Shown: piece by piece, positions 10,501 through 17,003 of the stretch
Layout: the number at the start of each line of letters is the position of its first letter
Position numbering within the stretch: position 1 is the first letter of the stretch
Assembly: GCA_964549635.1 (NCBI GenBank)
Contig: CAZJVJ010000002.1
Coordinates: 1-64,000, forward strand
Length of the DNA: 64,000 nt
DNA from: VGNY01 sp964549635
Lineage (GTDB): Bacteria; Chloroflexota; Dehalococcoidia; GIF9; UBA5629
Reading direction: 5' to 3'
Notes under the pieces: model-generated
What the model saw: the letters and a program-made list of their open reading frames with translations, nothing else
The model's database searches: none
Told to the model about the DNA's origin: nothing
Made by a program: the position numbers and the translations under genes

Positions 10501-10725
10501 CTCGCTATCTATGGCATAGATAATGTCACCACGTCCCACAGCAATCCTGCTGACCTCCGAACCTTGGACAATGATACATCCCTTTGCTCCCGGGGCATCC
10601 ACTTGTGTCCACTTAAGTGCTGGCACTTGTGCCTTTGCCGGCGGTGATACAACCAAAATGACTAGCATCACCGGCAATGTAAATATGGCCAAGCAAGCTT
10701 TCAGTTTCTCATGGTTTATTTGCAT
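7594..10725 (-). CDS. giant secreted Asp-box beta-propeller protein with C-terminal membrane anchor
   Basis: This 1043-residue protein starts with a Sec signal peptide (residues about 8-33, ending PPAKAQ). It carries many Asp-box/BNR repeats of the S-x-D-x-G-x-x-W type (RSDNGGLTWNDIT, LSDDSGASWSD, RSVDDGNTWEQ, STNAGATW), which form sialidase-like or Ycf48/VPS10-like propellers. Fibronectin-like modules follow, each with a YFWRV motif. The C-terminus is one membrane helix (about residues 1018-1040), so the bulk is anchored outside the cell. No sialidase catalytic set was recognised. A paralogue lies at 17004-19838. Its promoter carries a PhoB-like double half-site shared with the nearby two-component system. 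Role unknown; surface binding or structure is likely. Confidence 0.8.
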   Translation of the reverse strand: MQINHEKLKACLAIFTLPVMLVILVVSPPAKAQVPALKWTQVDAPGAKGCIIVQGSEVSRIAVGRGDIIYAIDSEYKRVYRSDNGGLTWNDITRGLYHAGAVLPASEIAVSPDRPQNIAIVTDSRTKVYLSDDSGASWSDTSVPNLSGAKIQCITISKSYGRGSELGRDVAIGTKDGAGNGDVYMLRTPGLGGWIGQGFTGDVMAVKFSPAYDTDNTIVIVFCNSDGTYLNAAKRDLASNTTDWTAIYTSPVEISAVAGTSPKATEIMTADLELPSDFLGADSNKRQYYVSTDANGNSAEQGIFRIDDTRVHQLMDTKDQGTNGKRISSIAYVDVYEDKTITKRKLLAGEVNPLVLGSRTVQVWRSLNPHEPSPSWWSASQPPSGRGNAQVAWSYGGRMAFCGTGQSPGSPKDESALSRSVDDGNTWEQTSLIDTVINISDIAPAPDSKSLFLATYSDFGAGGVWRSAGEPLGHFWGRILTVDTTNKMILRLSPNYMSDYTIYAIELDGFQMMVSHNRGNSWQRRYIPGPVVDVAIEDKDTLYVALPRGYIRKSTNAGATWISPQVSCFPDNASEINMLTVVDKGHILVGSRDSHVSYSIDGGSSFTEITPAIGNTNAKAGDVQVVADAHHSENQIIYAATNIGDDGIWRWTVGTSTQWEQIDQSITKLCTGQRISGLAIGQEGTLYALRAEEVDGKNAGGMTRSLNPTRSLAWQVEFDILDRTLPAGTTFDPTKVFPHNLPHLKLSKSAEGNELWAVDTASNTIFRFRDSLCKVGPLATSPKEIGCDSVSGRAQEVNLCWEQLSLADAYDIEVAKDRDFSINVIDWVSEYAFTGFLVPVSVCSPCVHFHAGGATSGGSELAIASNLECGNTYFWRVRVRRAASTEVIRSPWSETRSFTIKAGLPASTDYYGIELLSPDNGCIICPVRPASFSWSPYKDTTKYRFVLAKDAAMTQVVVQATVATTAYEYRDKLDYGTNYFWRVMALEPIASDWSATFCFQTESAPSLPAHYEEPEVIPLWLLVVVGIDVILAVATIFLILNAG

Positions 10726-10789
10726 TTCTTATCGCTGGAGACTTCACCACAGGCAAAACAAGAGCATTTGCCAGCCAAGTTTATATTTA

Positions 10790-10823
10790 AGGATAGCCCC
10801 AAAATGTTAAGATGTTATTAACT
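10790..10823 (-). promoter_or_regulatory. PhoB/PhoP-type box and -10 for the propeller gene
   Basis: Read on the minus strand: TTAATA (10821-10816), 5 bases, TTAACA (10810-10805), 9 bases, then TATCCT (10795-10790) as the -10. The half-sites start 11 bp apart. Three other promoters in the window have the same layout. The predicted start site lies about 58 bases before the ATG at 10725. Confidence 0.6.
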
Positions 10824-10858
10824 CATTGCATTGTGTCATTTCCCCAGGCATGCTGGAG

Positions 10859-10892
10859 TCTTAATAAAATTCTAACAATTTATGGTTAGACT
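10859..10892 (+). promoter_or_regulatory. PhoB/PhoP-type box and -10 for the MacAB-like operon
   Basis: TTAATA (10861-10866), 5 bases, CTAACA (10872-10877), 9 bases, then TAGACT (10887-10892). Half-site spacing is 11 bp. The predicted start site falls only about 6 bases before the ATG at 10905, so the transcript would be almost leaderless. The box is divergent from, and some 40 bp away from, the box of the propeller gene. Confidence 0.55.
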
Positions 10893-10904
10893 ATAGGTGA
10901 ACCC

Positions 10905-12212
10905 ATGGTTGAACATTGTGAAAGCAGCAAAGGTTACGCTAGGAGAGTACTAAGGTGGCATGCAAAGGCTCTATTGCTACTGTTAGTTTGTCTGTTGTTG
11001 CTCAGCTGCACCTCAAAAGCATCTCCGTCGTCAGCAATAGGAGGGCAAATCTTTACGGTTAAGCGTGGCGATATCAAAGTAGATATTACGGCGAGTGGCA
11101 ATTTGAAAAGTTCGAGAGAGGCCAAACTGACTTTCGGTTCGGCGGGCAAGGTGAAGGAGGTACTGGTAGGAATTGGAGATTTCGTAGAAGAGGGACAGGT
11201 GCTGGCCCGAATAGATACGTTGTCACTGGAGCGGAATTTGAGTCAGGCTCAGATAAACGTAAAGCAATCCCAGCTCAATTTGGAGAGGGCACTGGAACCG
11301 AAGACCAGTTCTAGCGGGACGGAGATTTTGTCAGCCCCGGACCCGCTGGATATTGAGATAAAGGAACTTCAGTTAAAAAACGCTAAGCAGAGCTTGAAGG
11401 AAGCCGAGGAGAAGCTTGCAAATGCCACACTCACTGCGCCATTCGCTGGGCTGATTGCTGAGGTAAATATATTAGCTGGTGACCAAGTGGGCGAGAATAC
11501 TGTAGCTGTCAGGCTTATTGACTCGAAGCAATTTGAGGTGGAAGTGGCGGTCAACGAAATGGAAATCTACCAGGTCAATGTTGGGGCGCCAGCTATCGTA
11601 ACAGTGGCGGCTATACCTTCAATTGCATTTCCGGCTAGAGTCACACACATTTCACCTGTTGCCACGGTGCAGGCGAATGTGGTTAACTACAAGGTAAAGG
11701 TACAACTTAATACGCTGGAAAAGTCGACTCTAGGGCAGACACAGACGGCGCCAAGGGTTTCCCAAAGAGACATACCTGAGCGTGTGAGACAGGCCATTGA
11801 GTCCGGTCAGATCAGTCAGGAGCAGGTAGAGGAGATGATAAGACGGAGGCAGCAGGTAGTCCAGCAAGGGCAGACACCGTCAACATTGCCTGAAAACCTT
11901 CATCTTAAAGAGGGACTGACCGTTACTGTCAGTATATGGCTGGATGAGAGGAACAATGTGTTGTTGGTGCCGAATAGGGCTATAACCAAACAGGGAGGGA
12001 TGCCCTATGTTCAGGTGTTGTCTGCATCTAATACTACAGAAGCGCGCGTTATAAAAACGGGCATCAGTAACTGGCAATACACTGAGGTGATTAGCGGACT
12101 TAATGAAGGTGAGCAGGTGGTTGTCCCACAGGCGTCAACCAGCACGACAGCGACACAGCAACAGCGACCTCCAGGGGGTATAGTACCGGGGATGGGGCGA
12201 ATGTTAAGATGA
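10905..12212 (+). CDS. MacA/HlyD-like lipoprotein adaptor of an ABC exporter
   Basis: This 435-residue periplasmic-adaptor-type protein has a hydrophobic signal with a lipobox ending LLLLSC (Cys35), so it is probably lipid-anchored outside the membrane. A biotinyl/lipoyl-like hairpin follows (GKVKEVLVGIGDFVEEGQ, with partner half near 180-200), around a coiled-coil hairpin at about 110-175, then beta-barrel domains. An inserted helical stretch carries SGQISQEQVEEMI, similar to the LTxxQ-like motif of the small secreted protein at 16401. It overlaps the ATPase gene by 4 bases. No TolC-type channel is encoded nearby, which fits a cell with one membrane. Substrate unknown. Confidence 0.88.
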   Translation: MVEHCESSKGYARRVLRWHAKALLLLLVCLLLLSCTSKASPSSAIGGQIFTVKRGDIKVDITASGNLKSSREAKLTFGSAGKVKEVLVGIGDFVEEGQVLARIDTLSLERNLSQAQINVKQSQLNLERALEPKTSSSGTEILSAPDPLDIEIKELQLKNAKQSLKEAEEKLANATLTAPFAGLIAEVNILAGDQVGENTVAVRLIDSKQFEVEVAVNEMEIYQVNVGAPAIVTVAAIPSIAFPARVTHISPVATVQANVVNYKVKVQLNTLEKSTLGQTQTAPRVSQRDIPERVRQAIESGQISQEQVEEMIRRRQQVVQQGQTPSTLPENLHLKEGLTVTVSIWLDERNNVLLVPNRAITKQGGMPYVQVLSASNTTEARVIKTGISNWQYTEVISGLNEGEQVVVPQASTSTTATQQQRPPGGIVPGMGRMLR

Positions 12213-12883
12213 TCAAATTACAAAACATAACCAAAGTGTATCCTATAGGCAATAGAGAGCTGAAGGTGCTCGCGGACATAAACCTGACGATTGAGACTGG
12301 AGAGCTGGTAGCCGTTATGGGGCCATCCGGCTCGGGGAAGTCAACTCTGCTTCATATCGTAGGCTGCTTAGATACACCGACTTCTGGCAGCTATTACTTC
12401 GATGGCCGAGAAGTGAGCCGCCTTAGCAATCGCGAGCTGGCCCAGGTAAGAGGTCAGAAAATTGGCTTTGTCTTTCAGACCTTTAATCTGCTGCCCAGGC
12501 TGTCAGCGCTGGCTAATGTTGAACTGGGCTTGAGGTATGCCGGCAAAAGTGACGGGAGGCGAGCTATGGCTATGGAAGCTTTGACTAAAGTAGGTCTTTC
12601 TGACCGTGCCCATCATAGGCCTGCAGAGCTTTCTGGAGGAGAGCAGCAGCGAGTAGCGATAGCACGAGCTCTGGTAAAAAGCCCGCCCCTTATCCTGGCA
12701 GACGAACCCACCGGGAACCTGGACAGCCGCTCCGGTGAAGAGATAATCTCTATTCTCACTTTACTCCACGCTGAGCAAGGGATTACTCTAGTGATGGTAA
12801 CTCATGACCCGAATATCGCTCGGCATTGCGAGCGGATTGTATACATAAAGGATGGGCAGATAGAAAGGGAGGAAAGGATATGA
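12209..12883 (+). CDS. MacB/LolD-type ABC transporter ATPase
   Basis: This 224-residue ABC ATPase has Walker A GPSGSGKSTLLHIVG, a Q-loop (VFQTFNLLPRLSAL), signature LSGGEQQRVAIARAL, Walker B LILADEPTGNLD and the switch His in MVTHDP. This is the MacB/LolD/FtsE-like family that powers mechanotransmission-type exporters rather than importers. The start overlaps the adaptor stop, and its own stop overlaps the permease start (ATGA), so all three are translationally coupled. Confidence 0.93.
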   Translation: MIKLQNITKVYPIGNRELKVLADINLTIETGELVAVMGPSGSGKSTLLHIVGCLDTPTSGSYYFDGREVSRLSNRELAQVRGQKIGFVFQTFNLLPRLSALANVELGLRYAGKSDGRRAMAMEALTKVGLSDRAHHRPAELSGGEQQRVAIARALVKSPPLILADEPTGNLDSRSGEEIISILTLLHAEQGITLVMVTHDPNIARHCERIVYIKDGQIEREERI

Positions 12884-14112
12884 GGACATGGTTTGAGCCC
12901 CTGTCTACTGCCTGGGTTGGGATAACTTCACACAAATTGCGCAGCTCCTTGACCGTGCTGGGCATAGTTATAGGCATAGCTGCAGTTATTACCCTGATGT
13001 CCATAGGCAAAGGTGTTGAGGCAGAAATCCTCTCGCGTATTGAGACTCTTGGCGCAGACCTTGTTACCATTAGACCTGGAGCATTTACGTTTGGTGGAGT
13101 CAGGAGTGCCGCAGGCAGCGCCGCCACGCTCACTATGGAGGATGCTGCTGCAATAACCGAACAGGTCCGATATATATCTTCGGTAGCCCCTTCGTACTCC
13201 AGCAACCTCCAGCTAATCGCTGGAAACAAAAACATGAGCTCACAGGTCATTGGGACGACTCCGGAGTACATACGGACAAACAATCTAAGCATCCGTAACG
13301 GGGACTTCTTCTCTGATTACGAGTATCAGCGCGGTGCTAAGGTAACTGTGCTCGGCTCAAATGTTAAAGAAACACTCTTTGGAGATATTGATCCTGTAGG
13401 GCAGCAGATGCGGATGGGCAATATCATTGTGCGTGTCATCGGCGTGCTCGAGAGCAAAGGGGCCATATGGGGCTCGCCAGACGATGTTGTTTTCATCCCT
13501 TTAACTGCAATGCAACAGACGGTCGCCCAACCTCGGACTGCAAAAGGTGAGCGGGTAGTTTCGTCTATATCACTTACCGTAAGCGATAGGGATAAAGCGC
13601 AGTATGTTGTAGGAGAGATTACCAGCTTACTCCGTTCTCGCCACAACCTTGCTCCGAACGCGGAAAATGACTTTACCATAACCTCCATGGTAGAGGTAGC
13701 CAGTACGGTCTCAGAGACAGCCGCCACTATGACTATTTTCCTGGGTGCCATTGCTGCGATTTCATTGCTTGTCGGTGGCATCGGCGTGATGAATATCATG
13801 CTCGTTTCTGTTTTGGAAAGGACCAGAGAGATAGGCATACTAAAAGCCCTGGGGGCCCAGGAGCGGGATATATGGATGCAGTTTCTTATAGAGGCATCTT
13901 TATTAACATTGGCCGGTGGTATTATTGGAGTCATGTTAGGCTGGGTTACGTCGTATGTCGTTTCCATAATGGGACTAATGGCGACGCTTGTCACTCCCGA
14001 TGTCATTATTCTGGCAGTCTGCGTATCGGCAAGCATTGGTCTGTTCTTTGGTTTTTATCCCGCGTGGAGAGCCTCCCGGCTCAATCCAATTCAAGCCTTG
14101 AGATATGAGTAA
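12880..14112 (+). CDS. MacB-like ABC transporter permease
   Basis: The ATG at 12880 overlaps the ATPase stop (ATGA) and follows GGAGGAAAGG. This gives 410 residues beginning MRTWFEPLSTAWVGI; a longer frame from 12826 lies inside the ATPase gene. The topology is MacB-type: one N-terminal helix (SLTVLGIVIGIAAVITLMSI), a large extracytoplasmic domain at about 50-280, then three C-terminal helices with the FtsX-like core (VGGIGVMNIMLVSVLERTRE). With the adaptor it should export a peptide, lipid or drug, or reset envelope components. It converges on the histidine kinase gene. Confidence 0.92.
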   Translation: MRTWFEPLSTAWVGITSHKLRSSLTVLGIVIGIAAVITLMSIGKGVEAEILSRIETLGADLVTIRPGAFTFGGVRSAAGSAATLTMEDAAAITEQVRYISSVAPSYSSNLQLIAGNKNMSSQVIGTTPEYIRTNNLSIRNGDFFSDYEYQRGAKVTVLGSNVKETLFGDIDPVGQQMRMGNIIVRVIGVLESKGAIWGSPDDVVFIPLTAMQQTVAQPRTAKGERVVSSISLTVSDRDKAQYVVGEITSLLRSRHNLAPNAENDFTITSMVEVASTVSETAATMTIFLGAIAAISLLVGGIGVMNIMLVSVLERTREIGILKALGAQERDIWMQFLIEASLLTLAGGIIGVMLGWVTSYVVSIMGLMATLVTPDVIILAVCVSASIGLFFGFYPAWRASRLNPIQALRYE

Positions 14113-14201
14113 GTCCCTCGGTTGCTTGCTGAAAAAGCGGCTTTAAAAGGTCGTATTACATCATCAGAAGATGTGATGAATATGGAGACGAAGTGAGTGG
14201 A

Positions 14202-15554
14202 CTACCCAGCCAGGGGGACGGTGAAAGAAAAGCGGCTGCCCTTTCCCTTTTGGCTCTGGACTTGAATTTCACCTCCGTGCGCTTCTACCAGGCTCTTGGC
14301 GATAGCCAGTCCGAGGCCAGCGCCACCGGTAGCTCGAGTCCGTGACTTGTCCACCCTGTAAAAACGCTCGAATACAAATGGCAGGTCCTCAGCCGGAATG
14401 CCCTCCCCGGTGTCTTCTACGCTTATTTCCAGGCGGTTATCCAGCTTTCTGGCAACTATGGTTATATTTCCCCCTTGTGGTGTGTGGGCTATGGCATTGT
14501 CCATCAGATTAAGTAAAACCTGGCTTATTCTCTGAGGGTCAATATTCACTGGTGGCAGTCCCTCGGGCAAGTTAGCAGATATAAATATTCCCTTTGCTGC
14601 CGCCTGGATCTGCCTTAAAGCTATCGTTTTTTTGACCAGTTCGTTGATGTTTTCCGGCTGGTAGTTTAGCTTCAGTTCGCCCGCCTCGGCCAGACTCAGT
14701 TGTTGAAGGTCGTCAACCAGCCGCGATAACAGATTTACCTCTTCATCGAGGGAGCAGATTATCTGTCGGTTCGGCTTTATTACACCATCACGTAGTGCCT
14801 CCAGATAACCCCTTAGATTGGATAGTGGAGTTCGTAACTCATGGGCAATATCAGCTATCATATTGCGTCGAAGTTTTTCACTTCTTTCCAGATTTTCTGC
14901 CATGGCATTAAAGGCTTGGGCTAGTTCGCCAAGCTCGCCCTTTTCGTTAGACTGAACTCTCTGAGACAGATTTCCCTGGCCTAGCCTCCTGGTAGCCATG
15001 GTGAGGGCCTTGACCGGTGCTGAAATGCGACGTGACAGGAAGTAGGTTATTACGAGGGCAACAGCAGCAGCCAGCAGTGCGCCCCAGATGAGAAACCGGC
15101 CTATTGCCTGGGAAAGGCTCCCCGGTGAAGGAAACACTGCTGATGGTTCGGGGCTTATATACAAAATCCCTACACTTTTTTCTCCTTCCCATGGTGGGGG
15201 GAAGCGCATACCTGGTGAGCTTGGGCGGTATTTCTGCCCTAATAACTCCCCTTGGGAATCGGCAACTACTATCCCGCCGGGGTCTGTCAGTATAATCCTC
15301 CGCCCGTAGAGACTCCCCCACTGCTCTATATAGGCCTGAATGCCTTCCCAGCCGTTGTGCTGGCGGTAATAACGGTATAGTTCGAAGGCCACCCTTCCAA
15401 AGCGGGCTTGCTCGCTTCGTTCGCCATAGCGTCGGATTTCAACCTTGGTAGTATGGCCAACAAAGAAGTATATGGCACCAATTACGACCATTATTACCAG
15501 GACAAATGCCATGAGGAGACGGAATCGCAGACTATGTACCACCTTGGCCCTCAC
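14202..15554 (-). CDS. membrane sensor histidine kinase
   Basis: This 450-residue kinase has a membrane helix at about 12-33, an extracytoplasmic sensor of about 115 residues, a second helix at about 152-173 and a HAMP linker at 174-226. The HisKA domain has phosphoacceptor His238 in IADIAHELRTPLSN, and the HATPase domain has N box (LMDNAIAHTP), G1 (VEDTGEGIP), F (FERFYR) and G2 (GGAGLGLAI). Overall it resembles BaeS/PhoR-type kinases. Its start overlaps the end of the response regulator gene by 23 bases. It sits beside the MacAB-like exporter and a small LTxxQ-like secreted protein, so envelope stress is a plausible signal, inferred only. Confidence 0.92.
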   Translation of the reverse strand: MRAKVVHSLRFRLLMAFVLVIMVVIGAIYFFVGHTTKVEIRRYGERSEQARFGRVAFELYRYYRQHNGWEGIQAYIEQWGSLYGRRIILTDPGGIVVADSQGELLGQKYRPSSPGMRFPPPWEGEKSVGILYISPEPSAVFPSPGSLSQAIGRFLIWGALLAAAVALVITYFLSRRISAPVKALTMATRRLGQGNLSQRVQSNEKGELGELAQAFNAMAENLERSEKLRRNMIADIAHELRTPLSNLRGYLEALRDGVIKPNRQIICSLDEEVNLLSRLVDDLQQLSLAEAGELKLNYQPENINELVKKTIALRQIQAAAKGIFISANLPEGLPPVNIDPQRISQVLLNLMDNAIAHTPQGGNITIVARKLDNRLEISVEDTGEGIPAEDLPFVFERFYRVDKSRTRATGGAGLGLAIAKSLVEAHGGEIQVQSQKGKGSRFSFTVPLAG

Positions 15555-16227
15555 AGAACTTATAGCCAGCCCCGTATGCAGTCTTTATGTACCTAGGACG
15601 TTTGGGGTCAACCTCTATTTTGCTGCGAAGATTGAGGATGTGGACATCTATGGTGCGGTCAAAACCTTTGTAATCATAGCCGAGGGCTTTTTCGATAAGC
15701 TCAGCCCGGCTGAATACCCTGCCTGGTTCCTTGATGAGGACTCCCAGCAGTTTGAATTCGACGGGAGTCAGTTTCACGGACCTGCCAGCGACTGTCGCTT
15801 CCTGTTTAAGGAAGTTCAGAGTGAGTTCACCACGCTTAATTTCTACCGGGCCGCGTTCCCCTGGCAGTCGTCTGAGCACCGCTCGGACTCTGGCTGCCAG
15901 CTCCTTGGGGCTGAAGGGTTTGGTCACATAATCATCTGCCCCTAAACTCAAGCCAGCCAGCTTGTCTTCATCAGTAGTTCTGGCCGTGAGCATAATAATC
16001 GCCACATCCGATTCGCTTCTAAGTGTCCGACAGATTTCCAGGCCATCTATACCGGGCAACATCAAGTCCAATACAACAAGGTCGGGACGACTTTCACGAG
16101 TCAGGCGCAGAGCCTCGATACCATCGTTAGCTACCAGAACCCGGTAGCCGTCTCGACTCAAATAGAGCTTGACCAGTTCCACCGTCTTAGCATCATCATC
16201 AACCACCAGAACTTTTCTGCCAGGCAT
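15532..16227 (-). CDS. OmpR/PhoB-family response regulator
   Basis: This 231-residue regulator has a receiver domain with acidic pocket DDD at 10-12, phosphoacceptor Asp54 (VVLDLMLPGIDG) and switch Lys103 (VTKPFS). It is followed by a winged-helix DNA-binding domain (LTPVEFKLLGVLIKEPGRVF, then DVHILNLRSKIE). OmpR/PhoB regulators bind tandem half-sites about 11 bp apart, and exactly such a pair lies in its own promoter, consistent with autoregulation. It is the first gene of the operon with the histidine kinase. Confidence 0.95.
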   Translation of the reverse strand: MPGRKVLVVDDDAKTVELVKLYLSRDGYRVLVANDGIEALRLTRESRPDLVVLDLMLPGIDGLEICRTLRSESDVAIIMLTARTTDEDKLAGLSLGADDYVTKPFSPKELAARVRAVLRRLPGERGPVEIKRGELTLNFLKQEATVAGRSVKLTPVEFKLLGVLIKEPGRVFSRAELIEKALGYDYKGFDRTIDVHILNLRSKIEVDPKRPRYIKTAYGAGYKFCEGQGGT

Positions 16228-16270
16228 CTTCAGGTGCTCTAACCGTTCTCTCTGTGACTGTAGTATAGCA

Positions 16271-16304
16271 ATCTTATGGTATAAATGTTAAGAAAATGTT
16301 AAGA
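16271..16304 (-). promoter_or_regulatory. PhoB/PhoP-type box and -10 for the two-component operon
   Basis: Minus strand: TTAACA (16302-16297), 5 bases, TTAACA (16291-16286), 9 bases, TAAGAT (16276-16271). Both half-sites extend to identical TCTTAACAT copies 11 bp apart, the clearest of the four boxes. A second possible -10 (TATACT, 16267-16262) lies just downstream. The leader would be about 37 bases. Confidence 0.7.
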
Positions 16305-16335
16305 CTTTTAAAAACTTGCGCTTGGCTTAAAGACT

Positions 16336-16367
16336 CAAAGAGGCGGAGAATATTCTCCGCCTCTTTG
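16336..16367. terminator. 32-bp perfect palindrome, probable terminator
   Basis: Bases 16336-16367 are perfectly self-complementary (each half 16 bases: CAAAGAGGCGGAGAAT and its complement). The palindrome lies just after the stop of the small secreted protein gene and before the promoter of the two-component operon, so it would insulate the two. No long T-run follows. The absence of a loop also allows a protein-binding role. Confidence 0.6.
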
Positions 16368-16400
16368 GCTTGAGAATGGCGCTTGTTCAAAGTGTGTTAC

Positions 16401-16907
16401 TTATTCTGCTGGGGAACAGGGCCATCCCTTACCGGGAAGACCGCCGCGGTTTTTGGGGCCGAATCCGAGTGGCACATCTGGTCTTGACTCCCACCACTTC
16501 TTGAGTGCCTCAGTTTGTTCTCGTGTGGGGATGTCTGGTCTTGACTCCCACCACCTCTGAAGTGACTCAGCCTGCTCCTGGGTTATTTTACCCTCTCTGA
16601 CCAATTCCTGGAGTCTATTCTGCATAGCCTCAGTTCTCAATTTGAGGCGGTCCTGCCTGGCTTTAAGGCGCATTTCACTTGCCACCTGCGCGATGGCCTC
16701 CTTTAGCGCAGCGCAGTCGATGGCAACACCTGTCTTCTGCTGATATACTTCGCAGACCCTTTCGAGCGGAAGCGGAGGCCTATATCCAGGCTCAGGCTGA
16801 CTGTAATCCCCGTTGTCAGCAGCCAGGGCTGCTGCGCCAATGCTTCCAGCGAGGAGTGCAACCCCCAGTACCGAAGTGGCAATGATAAACTTTTTGCCTC
16901 GCCACAT
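16401..16907 (-). CDS. small secreted protein with LTxxQ-like repeats
   Basis: This 168-residue protein has a clear signal peptide (cleavage expected after about residue 29, AAALA). The mature part is helical and charged, with a DUF2680-like stretch (EGKITQEQAESLQRWWESRP) and a second copy of the tryptophan motif (EQTEALKKWWESRPD). The T-x-E-Q helix recalls the LTxxQ motif of CpxP/Spy-type envelope chaperones and stress sensors; that link is an inference from short motifs. A strong ribosome site (AAAGGAGG) precedes the ATG. Its promoter has the same double half-site as the adjacent two-component operon. Confidence 0.8.
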   Translation of the reverse strand: MWRGKKFIIATSVLGVALLAGSIGAAALAADNGDYSQPEPGYRPPLPLERVCEVYQQKTGVAIDCAALKEAIAQVASEMRLKARQDRLKLRTEAMQNRLQELVREGKITQEQAESLQRWWESRPDIPTREQTEALKKWWESRPDVPLGFGPKNRGGLPGKGWPCSPAE

Positions 16908-16941
16908 TGAAGTGTAACCTCCTTTCTTATAGACTAAGAAA

Positions 16942-16975
16942 AGTCTAGCGTATGAATATTAAGATCTTATTAAGA
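16942..16975 (-). promoter_or_regulatory. PhoB/PhoP-type box and -10 for the small secreted protein
   Basis: Minus strand: TTAATA (16973-16968), 5 bases, TTAATA (16962-16957), 9 bases, TAGACT (16947-16942). Both half-sites read TCTTAATA and are 11 bp apart. The start site would lie about 28 bases before the ATG, leaving room for the ribosome site. Confidence 0.65.
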
Positions 16976-17003
16976 TTCTGGACACTGCCATATTCTGCCA
17001 TTG

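Noticed and set aside
7594..10725. Sialidase function for the Asp-box propeller protein
   Set aside because: Asp-boxes are present, but no sialidase catalytic arginine triad or FRIP-type motif was recognised; the repeats alone do not imply the enzyme.
13326..14036. 236-residue frame antisense to the ABC permease
   Set aside because: It is a shadow of a strongly supported permease gene in another frame; low-complexity composition with no family match.
15445..15945. 166-residue plus-strand frame across the kinase/regulator junction
   Set aside because: It is antisense to the well-supported regulator and kinase genes and has no motif.
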